64,000 bases of DNA from Nesterenkonia sandarakina (GCF_013410215.1 NZ_JACCFQ010000001.1:1612001-1676000); one strand, 5' to 3'; positions 1-8,943 are shown, numbered from the stretch's first letter. Numbers and translations are program-made. The notes: generated by a model from the sequence alone, not told the origin.

Positions 1-1
1 C

Positions 2-229
2 GGTGAGCGAGAGTCCGGTCAGGGTTCTCGCTCAGCGGCACCACGCAGCCGGAACCGTCGCCGCACCCGCAGCGGTGAGGACAGCGCCTCCGCCTCCCAG
101 CAGCAGGGCCAGTCGGCTCCCGCCGAGGCATCCTCGGCGAGCTCTGATTCGCCCACGCAGCCCAGGCGGCGGCGTCGTCGTCGCGGCGGCTCCGGCTCGG
201 GCGGCGAGAACGCCTCCAGCGAGAGCTGA
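2..229 (+). CDS. C-terminal tail of a protein truncated by the window start (possibly a DEAD-box RNA helicase)
   Basis: A frame open from the first bases ends at the TGA at 227-229 and encodes 75 residues rich in Ser, Gln, Arg and Gly, with an RNRRRTRSG stretch and a run of six arginines (PRRRRRRGG) before the end. Such basic, disordered tails are typical of actinobacterial DEAD-box RNA helicases of the RhlE type, but no catalytic motif lies inside the window, so the identity is an inference from composition only. It ends 11 bp before the methyltransferase gene on the same strand, suggesting one transcript. The start lies outside the window. Confidence 0.55.
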   Translation, partial: GERESGQGSRSAAPRSRNRRRTRSGEDSASASQQQGQSAPAEASSASSDSPTQPRRRRRRRGGSGSGGENASSES

Positions 230-240
230 ACGGCACCGAT

Positions 241-1146
241 GTGAGTGCCGGTCAGGGCGCTGCGGCGCGCGGCGGCGGCTTCGACCCCGGCGGTGCCTCG
301 CAGGTGCTCGAGGGGGAGAACCTCGAGCTGCTGCCGCAGCTGCCCGACGGTGCCTTCACGGTGATCTACCTGGACCCGCCCTTCAACACGGGGCGGGCCC
401 AGCGGGCCACCAAGACCACCAACACCCGGCGTCCCGACGGTGAGGGCAACCGGGTGGGCTTCGCCGGACGCAGCTATGACACGGTCCGCCGCGCGCTGGC
501 TGAATACGACGACTCCTTCACCGACTACTGGGAGTTCCTCGAGCCCCGGCTGCTCCACGCCTGGCGCCTGCTCGCCGAAGAGGGCACGCTCTACCTGCAC
601 CTGGACTACCGCGAGGTGCACTACGCGAAGGTGCTCTGCGACGCGATCTTCGGGCGGGAGTGCTTCCTCAACGAGATCATCTGGGCCTATGACTACGGCG
701 GGCGCACCAAGAAGCGCTGGCCCACCAAGCACGACACCATCCTGGTCTATGTGAAGAACCCGTCGCGGTACATCTTCAACGCCGAGGCCGTGGACCGGGA
801 GCCCTATATGGCGCCCGGGCTGGTCACCGCGGAGAAGGTCGCACGCGGCAAGCTGCCCACCGACGTCTGGTGGCACACCATCGTCTCGCCCACCGGGCGG
901 GAGAAGACCGGGTACCCCACGCAGAAACCTGTGGGACTTGTCCGCCGGATGGTCCAGGCCTCCTCGAACCCGGGGGACTGGGTGCTCGACTTCTTCGCCG
1001 GCTCCGGGACCCTGGGGGCGGTGGCCGCGGAGACCGGACGGCGCTTCATCTGCATCGATTCCTCGCCACAGGCGCTGGATGTGATGGAGAATCGTCTGGG
1101 CGAGCATGCGCAGGTCCACCGACAGGCACTGATGGAGGCGTCATGA
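241..1146 (+). CDS. Solitary site-specific DNA methyltransferase (amino-methyltransferase, beta-type motif order)
   Basis: Predicted to transfer a methyl group from S-adenosylmethionine to an exocyclic amino group of adenine or cytosine in DNA. The catalytic motif IV, YLDPPFNTGRAQ, is near residue 43, and the SAM-binding motif I, DFFAGSGTLGA, is near residue 249. This catalytic-first order is that of the beta class (N6-adenine or N4-cytosine). The protein has 301 residues from a GTG start at 241. No restriction endonuclease is adjacent. The central part (LHLDYREVHYAKV, PTDVWWHTIV, KTGYPTQKP) resembles, from memory, a solitary methyltransferase widely conserved in Actinobacteria. The stop overlaps the start of opuCA by 4 bp (ATGA), so it is translationally coupled to the transporter operon. 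Target sequence and role are unknown. Confidence 0.9.
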   Translation: MSAGQGAAARGGGFDPGGASQVLEGENLELLPQLPDGAFTVIYLDPPFNTGRAQRATKTTNTRRPDGEGNRVGFAGRSYDTVRRALAEYDDSFTDYWEFLEPRLLHAWRLLAEEGTLYLHLDYREVHYAKVLCDAIFGRECFLNEIIWAYDYGGRTKKRWPTKHDTILVYVKNPSRYIFNAEAVDREPYMAPGLVTAEKVARGKLPTDVWWHTIVSPTGREKTGYPTQKPVGLVRRMVQASSNPGDWVLDFFAGSGTLGAVAAETGRRFICIDSSPQALDVMENRLGEHAQVHRQALMEAS

Positions 1147-1976
1147 TCGAATTTCGACAGGTCACCAAGACCTACCCGGACGGGACCGCCGCGGTGAAGG
1201 ACTTCAGCCTCACCGTGCCCTCGCACACCACCACCGTGCTGCTGGGCTCCTCCGGCTGCGGGAAGACCACCCTGCTGCGCATGGTCAACCGGATGGTCGA
1301 GCCGAGCTCCGGCGCCGTGCTGATCGACGAGGAAGACGTCGCCGACGCCGCCCCGGTCGCCCTGCGCCGCCGCATCGGCTACGTGATGCAGCACTCCGGG
1401 CTGCTCCCGCACCGCCGGGTGATCGACAACATCGCCACTGTGCCGCGGCTCAACGGTGCCTCCCGCGCCGACGCCCGGGCCCGCGGCTACGAGCTGATGG
1501 AGATCGTCGGCCTCGACGCCTCCCTGGGCGTGCGCTACCCCGGTCAGCTCTCCGGTGGTCAGCAGCAGCGCGTGGGTGTGGCCCGCGGGCTGGCCGCGGA
1601 CCCCAACATCCTGCTCATGGACGAGCCCTTCGGGGCGGTGGACCCGCTGGTGCGCGTGGAGCTGCAGCGCGAGCTCTCCCGGGTCCAGTCGGAGCTGAAG
1701 AAGACCATCATCTTCGTCACCCACGACATCGACGAGGCGCTGACCCTCGGGGACCAGATCGTGGTGCTCAAGGCCGGCGGCGAAGTGGCAGCCGCGGGAA
1801 CCCCCGCAGAGCTGGTGGCGAACCAGCAGGATGAGTTCGTCTCTCGCTTCCTGGGACTGGACTCGGGCCGACGCTCGCTGAACGCGGCCACCGCCGAGGA
1901 CGGCGGCTGGCTGATCTCCGACGCCCAGGGCCGGCCGCTGGGCGTGGTGGACCCCCAGCCGGTGCAACGCCCATGA
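1143..1976 (+). CDS. opuCA: Osmoprotectant (glycine betaine/carnitine/choline-type) ABC transporter, ATP-binding subunit
   Basis: Cytoplasmic ATPase that powers import of a quaternary-ammonium osmoprotectant. The 277-residue protein shows Walker A GSSGCGKTT at 35-43, signature LSGGQQQR at 136-143 and Walker B ILLMDEPF at 156-163. Bacillus OpuCA carries C-terminal CBS domains. Here only about 30 residues follow the ATPase core (WLISDAQGRPLGVV), so the CBS module is at most a remnant. The ATG at 1143 overlaps the methyltransferase stop, which fixes the start even though the frame stays open further upstream. Its own stop overlaps opuCB by 4 bp. Substrate class is inferred from the subunit set (one ATPase, two permeases, one glycine-betaine-type binding lipoprotein). 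Confidence 0.9.
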   Translation: MIEFRQVTKTYPDGTAAVKDFSLTVPSHTTTVLLGSSGCGKTTLLRMVNRMVEPSSGAVLIDEEDVADAAPVALRRRIGYVMQHSGLLPHRRVIDNIATVPRLNGASRADARARGYELMEIVGLDASLGVRYPGQLSGGQQQRVGVARGLAADPNILLMDEPFGAVDPLVRVELQRELSRVQSELKKTIIFVTHDIDEALTLGDQIVVLKAGGEVAAAGTPAELVANQQDEFVSRFLGLDSGRRSLNAATAEDGGWLISDAQGRPLGVVDPQPVQRP

Positions 1977-2650
1977 CCTGGATCTTGGACAACCTCCCGC
2001 GGATCGGGGAACTCACCCTGGCGCACCTGGCGCTGAGCCTTCCGGCGGTGATCATCGCCTTCGTGCTCTCCATCCCGCTGGCCTGGGGTGCCAACCGGGT
2101 CCGGGTGCTGCGCGAACCGGTGCTCACCGGCACCGGGCTGCTCTACGCCATTCCCTCGCTTCCGCTGTTCATCCTGCTTCCCGCGCTGATCGGCACCTCG
2201 GTGCGGGACCCGCTGAACGTGGTGATCGCGCTCTCGATCTTCGGGCTGGCGCTGATGGTGCGCTCCGCTGCTGAGGCGCTGGACGCGGTCACCGGTGACA
2301 TCCGCACCTCGGCCACCGCGATCGGCTTCTCCGGAATCGGACGGTTCTTCACCGTGGAGCTGCCGCTCGCCGGACCCGCCCTGCTCGCCGGTGTGCGGGT
2401 GGTCTGCGTGAGCTCGATCAGCCTGGTCTCGGTCAGCGCCGTGCTCGGGGTCAGCTCGCTGGGCTCGCTGTTCACCGACGGGTTCGCGCGCAACATCGTG
2501 GGCTCGATCCTGGCCGGGATCCTGATGACCGTGGTGCTGGCGCTGATCTGCGACCTGCTGCTGGTCCTCGCCGGGAGGCTGCTCATGCCCTGGCAGCAGG
2601 GCCGCCGCCGTCGTCCGCTGCTGGCACGGGCGCGGGAGGTCTCCGCATGA
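1973..2650 (+). CDS. opuCB: Osmoprotectant ABC transporter, first permease subunit
   Basis: Integral membrane subunit of the OpuC-type importer, 225 residues with about five to six hydrophobic segments. The region around LLYAIPSLPLFILLPALIG followed by a RSAAEALDAV loop is typical of BPD-type permeases of the betaine/choline family. It overlaps opuCA upstream and opuCD downstream by 4 bp each, so the operon is translationally coupled. Which permease is called CB and which CD is arbitrary from sequence alone. The C terminus ends in a basic cytoplasmic tail (GRRRRPLLARARE). Confidence 0.88.
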   Translation: MTWILDNLPRIGELTLAHLALSLPAVIIAFVLSIPLAWGANRVRVLREPVLTGTGLLYAIPSLPLFILLPALIGTSVRDPLNVVIALSIFGLALMVRSAAEALDAVTGDIRTSATAIGFSGIGRFFTVELPLAGPALLAGVRVVCVSSISLVSVSAVLGVSSLGSLFTDGFARNIVGSILAGILMTVVLALICDLLLVLAGRLLMPWQQGRRRRPLLARAREVSA

Positions 2651-3339
2651 GCAACATCCTCGAAGCCCTGGAGTGGCTGCTCACCGCAGAGGCCTGGGCC
2701 GGGCCTGGCGGGCTCTGGGCACGCTCCCTGGAACACCTGGCATACACCCTGCTGGCTCTGGGGATCTCGGCTGCGGTCGCGCTTCCGCTGGGCCTGGCGA
2801 TCGGTCACACCCGCAAGGGACGCGGCATCGCGATCGTGGCCACCGGCGCCGCCCGCGCGCTGCCCACGCTGGGTCTGCTCACCCTGGTGGCGCTGTTCAC
2901 CGGCATCGGGCTGACCGCTCCGATGGTCGCGCTGGTGGTGCTGGCCGCGCCCTCGGTGCTCGCCGGCGCCTATGCCGGGGTGGAGTCGGTGAACCAGGCC
3001 ACCGTGGATGCCGCACGTGCCCAGGGCATGAGCGGCTGGCAGGTGCTGACCCAGGTGGAGATTCCGCTGGGGCTCCCGCTGATCCTCAGCGGACTCCGGC
3101 TCGCGGCGCTGCAGGTCATCGCCACCGCCACGCTCGCCGCCTATGTCGGCGCCGGGGGGCTGGGCCGCCAACTCTTCCTGGGGCTGCAGACCTATGACTA
3201 CTCCGTGATGCTCGGGGCCTCCATCGTGGTGATCCTGCTGGCGATCCTGGTCGACGGCGCCTTCGGACTGGGGCAGCGGCTGCTGCGCAGGGTCCCGGGA
3301 CTGGCCGGCACGGCGCCCGCGAATGTGACTGCCCGCTGA
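2647..3339 (+). CDS. opuCD: Osmoprotectant ABC transporter, second permease subunit
   Basis: Second membrane subunit of the importer, 230 residues. An ARALPTLGLLTLVALF segment, the coupling-helix region AARAQGMSGWQVLTQVEIP and AYVGAGGLGRQLFLGLQ identify it as an OpuC/ProW-class permease. It starts inside the end of opuCB (ATGA overlap) and is followed after 94 bp by the binding-protein gene. With opuCB it should form the heterodimeric channel that OpuCA energises. Confidence 0.88.
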   Translation: MSNILEALEWLLTAEAWAGPGGLWARSLEHLAYTLLALGISAAVALPLGLAIGHTRKGRGIAIVATGAARALPTLGLLTLVALFTGIGLTAPMVALVVLAAPSVLAGAYAGVESVNQATVDAARAQGMSGWQVLTQVEIPLGLPLILSGLRLAALQVIATATLAAYVGAGGLGRQLFLGLQTYDYSVMLGASIVVILLAILVDGAFGLGQRLLRRVPGLAGTAPANVTAR

Positions 3340-3433
3340 TCACACACTGCGCGTGAGCTGGAGTTTCTGCGAAGATCTCCCTCAGGACAAGTTGCCGCCG
3401 AAGTGGGAGCTGCCAAGAGAAAGAGGACCAGAC

Positions 3434-4339
3434 ATGAGGACCACCGGACTGTGGGTCACAGGAACCATCGCCGCTCTGGCGCTGACCGGCTGCGGCGGCG
3501 GAGATCCGCTCGCCGAGGACGGCGAGTCGGAGGCGGAACAGGGCGAGGCTCTGGTGATCGGCTCCCAGCAGTACTACTCCAACACCATCATCGCCGAGCT
3601 CTACGCCCAGGCACTGGAGGCCGAGGACATCGAGGTCGAGCGGGAGTTCGAGATCGGTCAGCGGGAGGTCTACGTCTCGGAGATCGAATCCGGCGCCATC
3701 GACATCTTCCCCGAATACGCGGGGAACTTCCTGCAGTACTACGACGCCGAGGCTGAGGCGGCCACCCTGGAGGAGATCACCGCCGCTCTCGAAGAGGCGC
3801 TGCCCGAGGGTCTGCGGGTCCTGGAGCCGGCCGAGGCCACCGACCAGGACAGCTTCGTGGTCACCTCGGAGTTCGCCGAGGAGAACGATCTCACCGAGGT
3901 CGCCGACCTCGCCGGGATCGAGGATCTGCGCATCGCCGCGAACTCCGAGTTCGAGACCCGCCCCTATGGCCCGGATGGCCTCCAGGACGTCTACGGGGTG
4001 GAGATCAGCGTGGTCACCGTCCAGGACTCTGGTGGACCGCTGACCGTGGACGCCCTGCTCAGCGGGGACGTGGAGGTCGCTGACATCTACAGCGCCGATC
4101 CGGTCATCGAGGCCGAGGACCTCGTGGTGCTCGAAGACCCCGAGGAGCTGGTGTTGCCGCAGAACGTGCTGCCGGTGGTCTCAGAACGGGTCGACGACGC
4201 CGCAGCCGCCGTGCTCGACGAGGTCAACGCCGCGCTGACCAGCGAAGAGCTGATCTCGCTGAACAGCCAGAGCGTGGACGAGCAGGCCGATCCCGCCGAC
4301 GTCGCCGCCGAATGGCTCAGCGAACAGGGCCTGAACTGA
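3434..4339 (+). CDS. opuCC: Osmoprotectant ABC transporter, substrate-binding lipoprotein
   Basis: Extracytoplasmic binding protein expected to capture glycine betaine, choline or a related compound. The ATG at 3434 is preferred because it follows an AAGAGG ribosome site and opens a lipoprotein signal: two charged residues, a hydrophobic core and the lipobox LTGC with lipidated Cys at residue 18. The 301-residue protein then has VIGSQQYYSNTIIAELYAQ and SGAIDIFPEYAG, the ligand-domain signature of OpuAC/OsmX proteins. The mature protein is strongly acidic, fitting a halotolerant host. It is the last gene of the operon and is followed by a long hairpin at 4381-4441. Confidence 0.9.
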   Translation: MRTTGLWVTGTIAALALTGCGGGDPLAEDGESEAEQGEALVIGSQQYYSNTIIAELYAQALEAEDIEVEREFEIGQREVYVSEIESGAIDIFPEYAGNFLQYYDAEAEAATLEEITAALEEALPEGLRVLEPAEATDQDSFVVTSEFAEENDLTEVADLAGIEDLRIAANSEFETRPYGPDGLQDVYGVEISVVTVQDSGGPLTVDALLSGDVEVADIYSADPVIEAEDLVVLEDPEELVLPQNVLPVVSERVDDAAAAVLDEVNAALTSEELISLNSQSVDEQADPADVAAEWLSEQGLN

Positions 4340-4380
4340 CCTGAGGCGCCGGGAGGGATCCCCTTCCCGTGCATGAAAAG

Positions 4381-4446
4381 ATCGTAGACCTGTGGCGGAT
4401 CGTAGAGCTCTAGCCCTACGACAGACCCACAGGTCTACGATTTTTT
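4381..4446. terminator. Bidirectional Rho-independent terminator, double-nested palindrome
   Basis: Arms 4381-4395 and 4427-4441 are perfectly complementary over 15 bp and are followed on the plus strand by TTTTTT (4441-4446). On the minus strand the distal arm is followed by CTTTTC. Inside the loop a second inverted repeat of the same core (TCGTAG at 4400-4405, CTACGA at 4416-4421) could form a smaller hairpin. It lies between the convergent ends of the opuC operon and hemA and should terminate both. Confidence 0.85.
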
Positions 4447-4491
4447 CGTCTCGAGGGGCAAGCCCGACGCGGACCAGCCTGAAGCGGCAGC

Positions 4492-5955
4492 TCAGCCGGC
4501 GCGGCGGATCTGCAGGCCGCGCACCGCGTCGATGCGTTCGATCGCGAACTCTCCGGGGCGGTGGTGCTGGCAGAACCCGCCGGCGGGGACCTTGGTGAGG
4601 TAGCTGGCCATCTGCGCGAGCTCAGCGGCGGAGAAGTCCTCCGCCCGGCGTCGCTTCGCCGGGGTGGCGCGGGCGGTCTCGGCGCGCACCGGGACCTCGA
4701 TGCCGTGCAGGTCCTGCAGGGCGCGCACGTAGTCCTCGGTGCGCCCCTCGGCAGCCATCTCGCGGGCGCGCACGGTGGGGGTGTGCAGCATCTTGCGCAC
4801 GATCCGGCGCACCGCGAACTCCACCTCTTCGGCGGCTCCGGTGCAGCCATGCTGCTTCCGGATCTTGTTCATCTCCTCATCGAGCAGCTCCTGGGTGTGT
4901 CGCCGCAGCGCCACGATGGCGTCGTCGGCGCTGCGTTCCCGGCGCTCGGTGAGGTAGGTCTGCACCGCCGAGGCCACGACGTCGCGCGCCTCCTGGACCG
5001 AGTCCTCGGTCTCCCCGGGGGCGGCCATCTTCACCGACTCCAGGGTGATCAGGTCCACCCCGTCGAGCTCGGCGACGTCGGGATCGAAGTCATGGGAGAG
5101 CGCCAGGTCCACCACGGTCAGCGGCTTCACCCGGGGGGAGCTGCCGGTGAGTCCGGCCAGGTTCTCGACCTCCCTGGCGGTGATCCGACGGTTCCCGCCG
5201 GAGCATCCGATGATCAGATCGGCCTCACGGAAGGCGGCGGGGAGCTCCTGCATCTGCAGGGCCCGGGCACCTCCGGCGCGTTCGGCCACGAAGTCTTCGG
5301 CCCGGCCCGAGCCCGAGAAGACCCCGATATCGGTGACTCCGCGTTCCACCAGCTGGGCCAGCGAGGTCCCGGAGTAGGCTCCGGTGCCGATCAGCACGAC
5401 CTTGGCCCTGGGGTAGAAGGCGGCGCCGTCTCCGCGCATGTCCCCGGCGATGTCCAGGGCCACCGAGACGATGGACCGTCCGCGCGAGCCCAGCGCCGTG
5501 CGGGTCCCGACGTCCTTGGCGGTGCGTGACGCGGTCTCGAAGAGCTTGGTCAGGTTTCCGGAGATGGTGCCGGCATGCTGCGCGTCGGCCAGGGACTTGC
5601 GCACCTGACCGGCGATCTCGCGCTCGCCGATGACCGCGGAGTCCAGTCCGGCCCCGACCTCGAAGAGATGGGAGACGGCGTCGTCCTCCACCAGGGTGCG
5701 GAAGGAGCGTCCGACCAGTTCACGGTCCAGGCCTGAAGTCTCGGCCACCACGTCGAGCAGCTGCTCCCGGGTGCTCTGGACGTCATCGTGGGAGGACCCG
5801 GTGGACTCCGCGTAGATCTCCATGCGGTTGCAGGTCGCCAGCGTCACGGCAGGCATATGTACGGATCCGGCCAGTTCGGCCGCTCCTGAGCTGAGCGTGC
5901 CCACCGTCTCGAGGTCCAGCTCCGAGTGGGTGGCAACGAGGGAAATGAGTACCAC
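4492..5955 (-). CDS. hemA: Glutamyl-tRNA reductase
   Basis: First committed enzyme of tetrapyrrole synthesis, reducing glutamyl-tRNA to glutamate-1-semialdehyde with NADPH. The N terminus VLISLVATHSELDLE and the catalytic nucleophile in TCNRMEIYAES (Cys42) are diagnostic. The NADPH-binding stretch VVLIGTGAYSGTSLAQL follows near residue 186. Its 487 residues exceed the usual 420-450 because of a polar C-terminal extension. The start is GTG at 5955. It is transcribed away from hemE, with only 59 bp between the starts, so the two heme transcription units share one divergent control region. Its product feeds hemL at the far end of the cluster. Confidence 0.95.
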   Translation of the reverse strand: MVLISLVATHSELDLETVGTLSSGAAELAGSVHMPAVTLATCNRMEIYAESTGSSHDDVQSTREQLLDVVAETSGLDRELVGRSFRTLVEDDAVSHLFEVGAGLDSAVIGEREIAGQVRKSLADAQHAGTISGNLTKLFETASRTAKDVGTRTALGSRGRSIVSVALDIAGDMRGDGAAFYPRAKVVLIGTGAYSGTSLAQLVERGVTDIGVFSGSGRAEDFVAERAGGARALQMQELPAAFREADLIIGCSGGNRRITAREVENLAGLTGSSPRVKPLTVVDLALSHDFDPDVAELDGVDLITLESVKMAAPGETEDSVQEARDVVASAVQTYLTERRERSADDAIVALRRHTQELLDEEMNKIRKQHGCTGAAEEVEFAVRRIVRKMLHTPTVRAREMAAEGRTEDYVRALQDLHGIEVPVRAETARATPAKRRRAEDFSAAELAQMASYLTKVPAGGFCQHHRPGEFAIERIDAVRGLQIRRAG

Positions 5956-6014
5956 GACGTCATCGATTCTACAGCGGGTCGAACTGTGCCGCCGAAAAGT
6001 GGAGAATGTGGCAT
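5956..6014. promoter_or_regulatory. Divergent hemA/hemE promoter region
   Basis: Only 59 bp separate the GTG of hemA from the preferred ATG of hemE. GGAG at 6001-6004 sits 10 nt before the ATG at 6015 but only 1 nt before the in-frame ATG at 6006, which decides the hemE start. Both promoters must overlap here or lie inside the opposing gene. No known regulator motif was recognised. Confidence 0.5.
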
Positions 6015-7235
6015 ATGACTTCTGGAACTTTCGCGGGCATGGCCGCGTCCTCCCCGGCCACCGGCTCGGTCACCGCGATCCCGCGGGCTGCCGTGCGTTC
6101 TCAGGGCCCCACCGGGCAGCTGCCTCAGGACCACCCGCTGCTCACCGGGCTCACCGCCGACTCGGCGCTGCTGAATCAGTATCGCGGCGGGCGTAACAGT
6201 GCGGGGGAGATCACACGCCCACACCGCCGCCCCGTGTGGTTCATGCGCCAGGCCGGCCGCTCGCTGCCGGAGTACCGGGCGCTGCGCGAAGGCACCACCA
6301 TGCTGGATTCCTGCCTGGACCCGGCGCTGGCCTCGGAGATCACGCTGCAGCCGGTGCGCCGGCATGACGTGGACGCCGCCATCTTCTTCTCCGACATCGT
6401 GATCCCGCTGCGCCTGGCCGGGATCGACGTGGAGATCCAGCCCGGAGTGGGTCCGGTGCTGGGCTCCCCGGTGCGGACCCGCGCCGACGTCGACGCCCTG
6501 CCCACGCTCGACGACGCCGCCTTCGCCCCGATCACCGAGGCCGTGAAGCGCACCGTGGCCGAGCTCGGCTCGGCCCCGCTGATCGGCTTCGCCGGTGCCC
6601 CGTTCACCCTGGCCGCCTACATGGTCGAGGGCAGGCCCTCACGGGACCACCTGGGACCGCGGACCATGATGCACGCGGACCCCGAGACCTGGAACGCGCT
6701 GGCCGCCTGGGCCGCGGAGGTCTCCGGCCGGTTCATGCGGGCCCAGCTGATGGCCGGGGCCTCCGCCGCGCAGCTCTTCGACTCCTGGGCCGGATCACTC
6801 GGCCGCGAGGACTACGCCCGGCACGTGCTGAGCCACTCCGCCGAGGCCTTCACCCACGTCCAGGACCTGGGCGGCACCACGCCCGAGGGTCACCGGGTCA
6901 CCGCCCCGCTGATCCACTTCGGCACCGGCACCGGGGAGATCCTGGACCTGCTGCGCGCGGCCGGCGCCGACGTCGTCGGGGTGGACTACCGGCTGAACCT
7001 CGCCGAGGCGACCCGCCGGGTGGGCGCGGAGACCCCGTTGCAGGGCAACATCGACCCGGCCCTGCTGCCCGCCGACTGGTCTGTGCTGGAGAGTCACATC
7101 CGGTCCATCATCGCCGCCGGTTCCGGCGCCGCCGGACATGTGCTCAACCTCGGCCACGGGGTGCCCCCGGAGACCGACCCCGAGGTGCTCACCCGGGTGG
7201 TCAGCCTGATCCACGAGATCGGCTACGAGGACTGA
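6015..7235 (+). CDS. hemE: Uroporphyrinogen III decarboxylase
   Basis: Removes four acetate carboxyls from uroporphyrinogen III to give coproporphyrinogen III. Signature PVWFMRQAGR lies at 73-82, followed by ITLQPVRRHDVDAAIFFSDI and GFAGAPFTLAAYMVEG. Start chosen at 6015 from ribosome-site spacing. About 40 low-complexity residues precede the conserved core, so the protein (406 residues) is longer than the usual 340-360. The gene is followed 11 bp later by hemY and heads the hemE-Y-Q-H-C run. Confidence 0.95.
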   Translation: MTSGTFAGMAASSPATGSVTAIPRAAVRSQGPTGQLPQDHPLLTGLTADSALLNQYRGGRNSAGEITRPHRRPVWFMRQAGRSLPEYRALREGTTMLDSCLDPALASEITLQPVRRHDVDAAIFFSDIVIPLRLAGIDVEIQPGVGPVLGSPVRTRADVDALPTLDDAAFAPITEAVKRTVAELGSAPLIGFAGAPFTLAAYMVEGRPSRDHLGPRTMMHADPETWNALAAWAAEVSGRFMRAQLMAGASAAQLFDSWAGSLGREDYARHVLSHSAEAFTHVQDLGGTTPEGHRVTAPLIHFGTGTGEILDLLRAAGADVVGVDYRLNLAEATRRVGAETPLQGNIDPALLPADWSVLESHIRSIIAAGSGAAGHVLNLGHGVPPETDPEVLTRVVSLIHEIGYED

Positions 7236-7246
7236 GCCTGCGCTGA

Positions 7247-8824
7247 ATGAACGCCCAGAGCAACGCCCCGATGAGTGAACCCGTGGCCGCCGCGGCGCGC
7301 CCGCCGCACGTGGCGGTGGTCGGCGGGGGCATCGCGGGGCTGATCGCGGCCTGGGATCTGGCGCGTGCCGGGGCCACGGTGCAGATCTTCGAAGCCTCAG
7401 ACCGGCTGGGCGGCGCCATCGGCGCCCACGTGCTGGGCGGGGTGGCCTACGACGCCGGAGCCGAGGCCTTCGCGACCCGCTCCCCAGTGGTGCCGCGGCT
7501 GCTCACGGAGCTGGGCCTGGATGAACAGGCGGTGGCCCCGCAGCACACTGCGGCCTGGCTGCAGCTGCCGGATCTGGCCGCCCCGCTGCCGGCCACCGGG
7601 ATCCTGGGGATTCCCGCGGATCCGCTGGCGCCTGATGTGGTGGCCATCCTGGGTGAGGCAGAGGCGCGCCGAGCCGCGGCGGACCTGACCACCTCGATGC
7701 AGGACTGGGCTGAGATCTCTGAGACCAGGGCCGGGCAGGTCACTTTGGGCGAGGTGGTCCGGGATCGGATGGGTCAGGCCGTGCTGGACAGGCTGGTCAC
7801 CCCGATCGTCTCCGGGGTCCATTCGGCGGATCCTGACGACCTGGACATGAACAACGCCGCGCCGGGACTCTTCGAGGCGATGCTGCGCGAAGGCTCCCTG
7901 GCCCGTGCGGTGGCGCTGGTGAAGTCCAAGGCACCCCCCGGGTCGGCGGTGAACTCGCTCTATGGCGGGCTGCATCGGCTGGTCCTGACTCTGGAGCAGG
8001 AGCTGCGCCAGCTCGGCGCGGAGATCCAGCTCAACACGCAGATCACCGACCTCGCCGCGCTCGCAGCCGGGATCGGCCCAGACGGCGTCCCGGGACGCAC
8101 GTCCGCGCCGGATCACGTGATCCTCGCTCTGGACGCGCCCGCCGCGGTCCAGCTGGTCTCCGGGGTCGTTGACCTGAGCGGCCTTGATCTGGCCGGACTG
8201 CTCCCGGAGCAGGCTCCCGGCGCGCAGGCGGTCGGCGCGAAGGCGGCGGGCCCCGGCGTCGCCCTGGTCTCCATGATCCTGGACGCCCCGGAACTCGATG
8301 ACCACCCCCGAGGCACCGGTGTGCTGGTGGCTCCCCAGGTGAGCACCATCGCGGCGAAGGCGATGACGCACATCAGTTCGAAATGGGAATGGGCGGACAC
8401 CGCCGTGGCCCACGCCCACGGGCCCGGGCACCATGTGGTGCGGCTGTCCTACGGCCGGGTGGGGGAGACCCATCAGGGTGCCCTGGGGGCAGACTCCAGC
8501 GACGAGGAGCTGCTGCGCGCGGCCACCGTGGACGTCGGGTCGCTCTTCGGGGTCCCGATCGAACCGGAGCAGATCGTGGAGGCCAGCGTGATCCGGTGGC
8601 GCCGGTCACTGCCGCAGACCTCCGCCGGGCACGCCGAACGCATCGCCGCGCTGCGCGACCGGCTGGCGCAGACCTCCCGAGCTGGGGCCCCGCAGGATCC
8701 GGGCAGCGGAGTCCGGCTCCCGGAGATCCACATGATCGGCGCCTGGTTCGCCGGCACCGGGCTGGCCCGAGTGGTGCCCGACGCGCGCGCCGCCGCCGCG
8801 ACGATCCTCGCCTCAGGCCGCTGA
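7247..8824 (+). CDS. hemY: Coproporphyrinogen III / protoporphyrinogen oxidase (FAD, HemY/CgoX type)
   Basis: FAD enzyme that, in the actinobacterial/firmicute route, oxidises coproporphyrinogen III to coproporphyrin III. The dinucleotide motif VAVVGGGIAGLIAAWDLA lies at 22-39, followed by FEASDRLGGAIG, and the family C-terminal FAD segment (GAWFAGTGLARVVPDAR) is near 498. Length 525 residues; a few Ala/Gly-rich insertions lengthen it relative to the usual 450-480. The start at 7247 has no convincing Shine-Dalgarno sequence, and ATG 7271 is an alternative. Genes downstream (hemQ, hemH) support the coproporphyrin-dependent assignment (name cgoX). Confidence 0.93.
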   Translation: MNAQSNAPMSEPVAAAARPPHVAVVGGGIAGLIAAWDLARAGATVQIFEASDRLGGAIGAHVLGGVAYDAGAEAFATRSPVVPRLLTELGLDEQAVAPQHTAAWLQLPDLAAPLPATGILGIPADPLAPDVVAILGEAEARRAAADLTTSMQDWAEISETRAGQVTLGEVVRDRMGQAVLDRLVTPIVSGVHSADPDDLDMNNAAPGLFEAMLREGSLARAVALVKSKAPPGSAVNSLYGGLHRLVLTLEQELRQLGAEIQLNTQITDLAALAAGIGPDGVPGRTSAPDHVILALDAPAAVQLVSGVVDLSGLDLAGLLPEQAPGAQAVGAKAAGPGVALVSMILDAPELDDHPRGTGVLVAPQVSTIAAKAMTHISSKWEWADTAVAHAHGPGHHVVRLSYGRVGETHQGALGADSSDEELLRAATVDVGSLFGVPIEPEQIVEASVIRWRRSLPQTSAGHAERIAALRDRLAQTSRAGAPQDPGSGVRLPEIHMIGAWFAGTGLARVVPDARAAAATILASGR

Positions 8825-8943
8825 GCGGTCGGTCACTTTTTTCGACGTCATGTAGAAATCCGGTCAACCTCGGGCGATAAGCTGGATGCGGGACATCGCC
8901 ACCTGGGGTCCCACACGGACGATCAATGCTGATGGAGGCATCT

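Noticed and set aside
870-1142. In-frame upstream extension of opuCA inside the methyltransferase gene
   Set aside because: The ABC ATPase fold begins at the ATG at 1143; upstream residues are a frame shadow.
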